Shown here: positions 7,461 to 11,103 of the stretch, one piece after another
Layout: each line of letters begins with the position of its first letter
Numbering within the stretch: the stretch's first letter is position 1
Origin: Davidsoniella eucalypti
Taxonomy: Eukaryota > Ascomycota > Sordariomycetes > Microascales > Ceratocystidaceae
Reading direction: 5' to 3'
DNA: 11,103 nt
Assembly (NCBI GenBank): GCA_004009845.1
Contig: RMBW01000356.1
Location: forward strand, 1 to 11,103
Made by a program: the position numbers and the translations under genes
The notes under the pieces: model-generated
What the model saw: the letters and a program-made list of their open reading frames with translations, nothing else
Told to the model about the DNA's origin: nothing
The model's database searches: none

Positions 7461-7473
7461 GCCGTTTATCTGA

Positions 7474-7489
7474 CTAGGTAAATACCTAG
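7474..7489. promoter_or_regulatory. 16-bp dyad upstream of the TATA box, LTR copy 2
   Basis: ctaggta-aa-tacctag is a perfect 7-bp inverted repeat with a 2-bp centre. It lies 13 bp upstream of the TATA box on the sense strand, where a dimeric transcription factor could bind. No factor is assigned. Confidence 0.5.
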
Positions 7490-7844
7490 ACAAATACCAA
7501 CTGGGCCTTAGCCCGTGACATTAGCCCCCTCCCCCCTCGGCAGACTAACTAATTCTAACTGATAAAATCTATAATACATGCTGACAAATTAAGTTTGTCT
7601 TAAAAATGGCGCAGGGAGTGCTGCGGAAAAATAAGGAGTATCGTAAATACGGTAAACTCCGAGTGGCGGTAGCGCCGATTGAATGTTACTTAGTGAGTGG
7701 TACCGTGCCAGTACGAAAATAATGAGTCTGATGATGACACGAACTAGGTGAGGCAGTGGCAAGCAATCTAGTAGAAAGGACTTCGATTGATACCGATGAA
7801 GGAGAAAGGCTAATATCTGTTGGAATACGGCGGGAATAGGTCCC

Positions 7845-7852
7845 TATTTATA
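7845..7852 (-). promoter_or_regulatory. TATA box in LTR copy 1
   Basis: The same tataaata motif as in the other copy, exactly 392 bp away. In a 3' LTR it would drive outward transcription to the left, into the second LTR and element B, if active. Confidence 0.65.
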
Positions 7853-7865
7853 GCCGTTTATCTGA

Positions 7866-7881
7866 CTAGGTAAATACCTAG
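7866..7881. promoter_or_regulatory. 16-bp dyad upstream of the TATA box, LTR copy 1
   Basis: Identical to the dyad in the neighbouring LTR, with the same spacing to the TATA box. Confidence 0.5.
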
Positions 7882-8084
7882 ACAAATACCAACTGGGCCT
7901 TAGCCCGTGACATTAGCCCCCTCCCCCCTCGGCAGACTAACTAATTCTAACTGAAAAATCTATAATACATGCTGACAAATTAAGTTTGTCTTTAAAAAAA
8001 ATGGCGCAGGGAGTGCTGCGGAAAAATAAGGAGTATCGTAAATACGGTAAACTCCGAGTGGCGGTAGCGCCGATTGAATGTTAC

Positions 8085-9152
8085 TTAGTGAGTGGTACCG
8101 TGCCAATACGAAAATAATGAGTCTGATGATTCCTCCCCCCCTTGATGTTGCATGTGGGTGGGTGGCTGTGGGGATGCGGCTTGGTCCGATGGGACTGTGC
8201 TAACTTGCTCAATAATGGCTGAGGACGCGGTGACTAGGGAGCGATCTAGGAAGATGCGCCAAGCGAGGGTACTTTCGACGTGTTCTACTGGTTCCCAAGT
8301 GGGGTCCTGGTAACCTGACCACTTAACTAGTGCCTGTTCGTGGCCGCGGTACTTACGCTGGCGGACGATTTCCTCAACTCGGAATTCCCCTTCAGCTAGA
8401 GAATCGTCGCCGTATGCTTCGTCTCTCGTAATGGCTTCGGGTTCATCGTCTTGGAGCACTTGAGAAGGTAGGGGGTTGTTGAAGGCGTGACGGACCTTGT
8501 TCACGTGAAAGACAGGGTGGACCAAGCCGGGGACGTCCAGTCGGACTGCATGGGAACCTACGAGGCCTGTGACCGTGTAGCGGCGTGCCAGCCAATCTAA
8601 TTTCTTAGATGGTCTCAAGGATGAGAGATTTTCCGTTTTCAGGAAGACTTTGTCTCCAATCTTGAATTGCGAGGCTGGCTGGCGACGGCGGTTGGCTGCG
8701 GTTTCCTGGTAGTCCTGTGCGGAGGCTATGGCTACTTGCGCGAATCCCGATGCATTGCTGATTTTGTCTAGGAATGCTTGTGCGTCGTGGACGGGGGATC
8801 GTGTGGAGGCTGGGTCAGTGGATGGTGATGGTTCCACTATGGACATGTTGTAGCCGTGGGTAGCGAAGAAGGGCGCTAGGCCTGTGCTGGAAACCGTGCG
8901 GTTGTTGAGTGCAATTTGGGCTTGGGGTAGTAATTCGGCCCAGTCGTCCTGTGCGAAGGAGCAGAAAATGCGAAGGAAGGTCTCAACTTCTTGGTTACTT
9001 CGTTCTTGGGCGCCATCCGTTTGTGGATGGAAGGCTGTGGAAAGGCGTCGTGTGATGCTGAAGCGCCTGCAGACTTCGCCCCAAAATAATGAAGAGAACT
9101 GTGGTCCACGGTCTGATACAATGGCCGTGAAAACCGTGGTGGACGAAGACAT
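8085..9152 (-). CDS. pol: Integrase core (C-terminal part), GPY/F-like module and chromodomain of element C
   Basis: This is a 355-residue open segment of Pol. It holds the second and third catalytic residues, D14 (IVSDRGPQF) and E50 (DGAQERSNQ), with 35 residues between them. The GPY/F-like region follows (DWLARRYTVTG, VHPVFHVNKVRH), then a chromodomain at about residues 255-302 with aromatic F, W and Y at the cage positions (FRVEEI, VKWSGY). A 51-residue tail follows that B lacks. It is rich in S, Q and P, contains the polypurine-tract residues GGEE, and ends inside the LTR at 8085. The first catalytic aspartate is upstream in another frame: about two bases are missing near 9122-9135 relative to B. 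The initiating methionine is therefore internal to the ancestral Pol. Confidence 0.9.
   Translation of the reverse strand: MSSSTTVFTAIVSDRGPQFSSLFWGEVCRRFSITRRLSTAFHPQTDGAQERSNQEVETFLRIFCSFAQDDWAELLPQAQIALNNRTVSSTGLAPFFATHGYNMSIVEPSPSTDPASTRSPVHDAQAFLDKISNASGFAQVAIASAQDYQETAANRRRQPASQFKIGDKVFLKTENLSSLRPSKKLDWLARRYTVTGLVGSHAVRLDVPGLVHPVFHVNKVRHAFNNPLPSQVLQDDEPEAITRDEAYGDDSLAEGEFRVEEIVRQRKYRGHEQALVKWSGYQDPTWEPVEHVESTLAWRIFLDRSLVTASSAIIEQVSTVPSDQAASPQPPTHMQHQGGEESSDSLFSYWHGTTH
8130..8143 (-). promoter_or_regulatory. Polypurine tract of element C
   Basis: The minus strand is an uninterrupted 14-base purine run including seven G, lying directly before the LTR start. In LTR retrotransposons this tract resists RNase H and primes plus-strand DNA. 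Here it is also translated, as the residues GGEE near the end of the integrase-chromodomain protein. Confidence 0.85.
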
Positions 9153-9835
9153 GGGTAATGAGGGCTCGGGCCGTCGCTTCGGCCGAGGTGTCTGACATGG
9201 GACGAGGATTTGAGACTTGATAGTCTATCGGTGATCCCGAGAATAAAGAGGTGGCCCTTGGATGGAGGTAGGGCCAATAAAGTCCATGGCCAGCTCGGAC
9301 CAGTGGCGTGAGGGATTGGAAGGGGCTTGAGGAGACCGCGCTTGCTCGCCAATACTTGCTCTTTCCGCAAGTGTGCAATTGGAGACGAATTGCCGGACAT
9401 CGTTGGTGAGTCTGGCCAAGAATTCGCGCCGACTAGGTCCCTGGTAATTTCGCGACCAGGGTGTCCTGACAAGTGGGAGTCATGGACAGTCTGGATCAGT
9501 TTGGTGCGTAAGTTCAAAACGGGATCATAGTCTGTTGCGCCAACGAAGGAGGCCTAAGTCGTCCACGGAGCATTCGCTGATTTGCCATTGCAGGCCCATG
9601 CTGAGGGAAAAGACCTAGCTGCCTTCTGGACAAGGGAGCGGGCTAGCCACATCGTGTTGGAGGCCAGGGCTTGAGTCCAGAGGGCTGTGAGGTCGGGGTC
9701 TGCAAACGGGGAAGGTAGTGCGACCTGCGTGGCGACCTCGTCTGAGGCTGCGTCCAGGTCTGGAACGTTGACCAGACTGCGTTGATTACGACCAGGTTGT
9801 CTCCTGAGTCGGCAGGGGCGAGGAGTTGGTGTACT
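9130..9835 (-). pseudogene. pol: Integrase finger and first core segment of element C, heavily frameshifted
   Basis: By comparison with B the pieces occur in order. First is the spacer after RNase H, with ALPSPF-like and LWTQAL-like sequence. Then comes LRTKLIQTVHDSHLSGHPGRE with the two finger histidines, and CGKSKYW-like sequence in another frame. Last is the AMDFIGP segment with the first catalytic aspartate near 9285. The frame changes repeatedly over 700 bases, mostly by loss of one base in short runs, for example where B has an extra C, G or T. One open stretch spans 9517-8876, but only its first part is genuine integrase; the rest is out of frame. Confidence 0.8.
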
Positions 9836-10390
9836 CTACTTAGCAGCCTGTCGTCGTTGGCATCCTTGGGCATGTCTTGGTCGGCGGGAAAGGGCATCGG
9901 CCACAACTTGGTCTGTGCCCGGGCGGTGCTTGAGTTCAAAGCTAAAATCTGATAACTCGTAGCCCCCGCGTTGGCGCTCTGCTAGGGTTCTTTTGGTCCT
10001 AAAGAACTCGAGGTTACGGTGGTCTGTGAATACAGTGAAATGGACTCCTAGGAGAAAGTGTCTCCATTGGCGGATCGCCCAATAAATCGCCAACATTTCC
10101 TTGTCGTGGATAGGATAGTTGGACTCAGCAGGGGTGAGTTTCCTAGACAGGAAGGCGATTGGGTGAAGGAGGCCGTCAGTGCCGCGCTGAGTGAGTTCAG
10201 CGCCGAGGGCATAGCCAGAGGAGTCCGCTGAGAGAATAGTTCTCTCTATCAGGTTCGAAGGGGACCAAGAGGGGAGCGACGAAGGCTTCCTTTTTCTCTT
10301 GCGGAATGAGTCGTCGCAAGCGTCAGTCCAAATGAAGGGTGTATCCTTTTTGGTTAAGTTGGTTAGGGGAGCCAGGGTTTCGGAGATGCG
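9836..10390 (-). pseudogene. pol: RNase H domain of element C
   Basis: The four acidic positions are readable: ADSSGYALG (near 10225), HDKEMLA (near 10100), FTDHRNLEFF (near 10020) and VADALSRR (near 9895). The part 10096-9836 is one frame. The RT-proximal part is out of frame with it in places. Compared with B, the RQRRWGYEL motif has one residue less (RQRGGYEL), an in-frame change. This is the domain in which B is cut, so only C shows its N-terminal half. Confidence 0.82.
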
Positions 10391-11103
10391 AGGGACAAAG
10401 TCCCTGTAAAAGTTGACAAAGCCTGTGAAGCGGCGTAACTCTGTCAGAGTGTAGGGACGTTCCCAGTTGCGAATGGCTTCGGACTTGTCCGGGTCTGCAC
10501 GGATGCCTAGGCCTGGCCCACCAGGAATCCGAGGAACTTAATTTCCTTGGCTGCGATTGGCATTCCTGATGTCGAGCTGGAGGTCTGCTTTGTCCAGGGC
10601 GGATATATTTCCAGGACTAGTTTGCGGTGGTCTTCAAGGGACCCGCGAATAGATACAGACGTCGTCGATATAGGCGTCACAGTTGATACCATGCCATTTG
10701 TCCAGCACTACGTTGATGCGGCGTTGGAAGGCAGCTGGGGCGTTGGTAAGCCCGAAGGGGACGACGTTCCACTGGAAGGCACCCAGTGGGGTGCGAAAGG
10801 CTGTTAAGTGTTCAGAGCCTGGGGCAATTCGGATGCGGTGGAAGGCCGAGATAACGTCTACCTTGGAAACCCATTCAGAACCTGTGATGCGACGCAGATT
10901 TCTCCATGAGAGGCAGGGGGGTACTTGTCCTTGATTGATGCGTTGTTAACTCCACGGTAGTCTACGCAGAAGCGTACTCCGCCTCCTGGTTTATTGACGA
11001 AGAGGACGGAGGAACCGTTCCGAGTCAGAGTGGGCTAATGAAACGGTGCCTTTAGCCTTCCAGGGTCTTTTGGAGGACGAGGAGTTCCGGGCGTGTGAGG
11101 GGT
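10391..11103 (-). pseudogene. pol: Reverse transcriptase of element C, frameshifted and cut by window edge
   Basis: RT motifs are seen across more than one frame: VRFCVDYRGVNNASIKDKYP (around 10920-10975), FRTPLGAFQWN and VPFGLTNAP (around 10740-10800), and the catalytic box YIDD encoded at 10672-10661. KFLGFLV follows near 10530, then the thumb motif LRRFTGFVNFYRDFVPRI near 10400-10440. The N-terminal RT, protease and Gag are outside the window. The catalytic aspartates are intact and the damage is by short indels, for example near 10900 (a run of G on the plus strand) and near 10510-10640. Confidence 0.83.

Larger units (their letters stand above)
7343..7734 (-). repeat. LTR copy 2 (extra LTR abutting B)
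   Basis: This 392-bp copy of the element C LTR lies directly left of C's own 3' LTR. It differs from that LTR at one substitution (G versus A near 7711) and at three A/T-run length positions (near 7562 and 7602-7607). On the sense strand it starts TCATCAG and ends GTGTCA. It joins element B at 7342/7343, inside B's RNase H. It carries the same TATA box and dyad as the other copy. It has no internal sequence or polypurine tract of its own. Confidence 0.9.
7735..8129 (-). repeat. LTR copy 1, the 3' LTR of element C
   Basis: This is a 395-bp LTR. It is assigned to C because a polypurine tract (8143-8130) directly precedes it on the sense strand and because C's integrase frame runs into it and stops at 8085. 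The sense strand starts TCATCAG and ends GTGTCA; termini could be off by a few bases since TG...CA ends are not obvious. A TATAAATA box lies at 7852-7845. The near-identity with the neighbouring LTR indicates recent duplication. Confidence 0.92.
7735..11103 (-). mobile_element. Chromovirus C (RT to 3' LTR, truncated by window edge)
   Basis: On the minus strand this runs RT, RNase H, integrase with chromodomain, polypurine tract and 3' LTR. Gag, protease and the 5' LTR are to the right of the window. The domain order and the chromodomain place it among Ty3/gypsy chromoviruses. The RT-to-integrase-finger part (about 9130-11103) contains many small indels, while the last 1.07 kb before the LTR is fully open. 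Confidence 0.9.

Noticed and set aside
7635..7660. Imperfect hairpin ggagt...actcc with inner cgta/tacg in the LTR
   Set aside because: The pairing is broken by mismatches and a bulge; it is too weak to call as a terminator or regulatory element.
8876..9517. 213-codon minus-strand frame as a separate protein
   Set aside because: Only its start (the finger histidines) is genuine integrase; the rest is an out-of-frame reading of conserved integrase core sequence.
1..11103. Repeat-induced point mutation (RIP) as the cause of gene breakage
   Set aside because: RIP gives C-to-T changes, AT enrichment and many stop codons. Here GC is near balanced and the breaks are indels.

Overview
The window holds only retrotransposon sequence. 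I see no host gene, tRNA, rRNA or CRISPR array. Everything recognisable is on the minus strand and belongs to Ty3/gypsy (Metaviridae-like) LTR retrotransposons. Two of the three have a C-terminal chromodomain after the integrase, so they are chromoviruses. The protein style and the roughly balanced base composition suggest a filamentous fungus, but the class cannot be fixed from transposons alone.

Layout, plus-strand coordinates (each element reads right to left). Element A, 1 to about 5157, runs off the left edge. It has a probable 5' LTR/leader (about 4790-5157, TATA at 5070-5076), an intact gag (4705-3506), a canonical -1 ribosomal frameshift signal exactly at the gag stop (slippery heptamer 3515-3509 plus a 13-bp perfect hairpin), protease, a proline-rich linker with a 48-bp duplication, reverse transcriptase, RNase H and integrase through the GPY/F module. 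Its pol is broken by several small indels. Two copies of a 110-bp-period repeat (5166-5372) separate A from element B. Element B (5365-7342) is a pol fragment cut off inside RNase H. It keeps an almost intact integrase with a DD(35)E core and a chromodomain, and has a single frameshift. Two nearly identical LTRs lie head to tail with nothing between them (7343-7734 and 7735-8129). Element C (7735-11103, running off the right edge) supplies the right-hand one as its 3' LTR, with an adjacent polypurine tract that is itself coding. C encodes RT, RNase H and integrase-chromodomain. The half nearest the LTR is open and the upstream half is shot through with indels.

Most economical history (inference): B is the oldest layer. 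C, with an extra LTR copy, sits inside B's RNase H, and A sits in or beside a tandem array at B's 3' end. B and C are related families with the same domain order. A is a separate lineage with a different gag-pro expression strategy.

The best leads are the gag-pro frameshift signal of A, the directly abutting double LTR, the overlap of coding sequence, polypurine tract and LTR in C, and the 110-bp repeats after B. I did not find evidence of a new non-transposon system.
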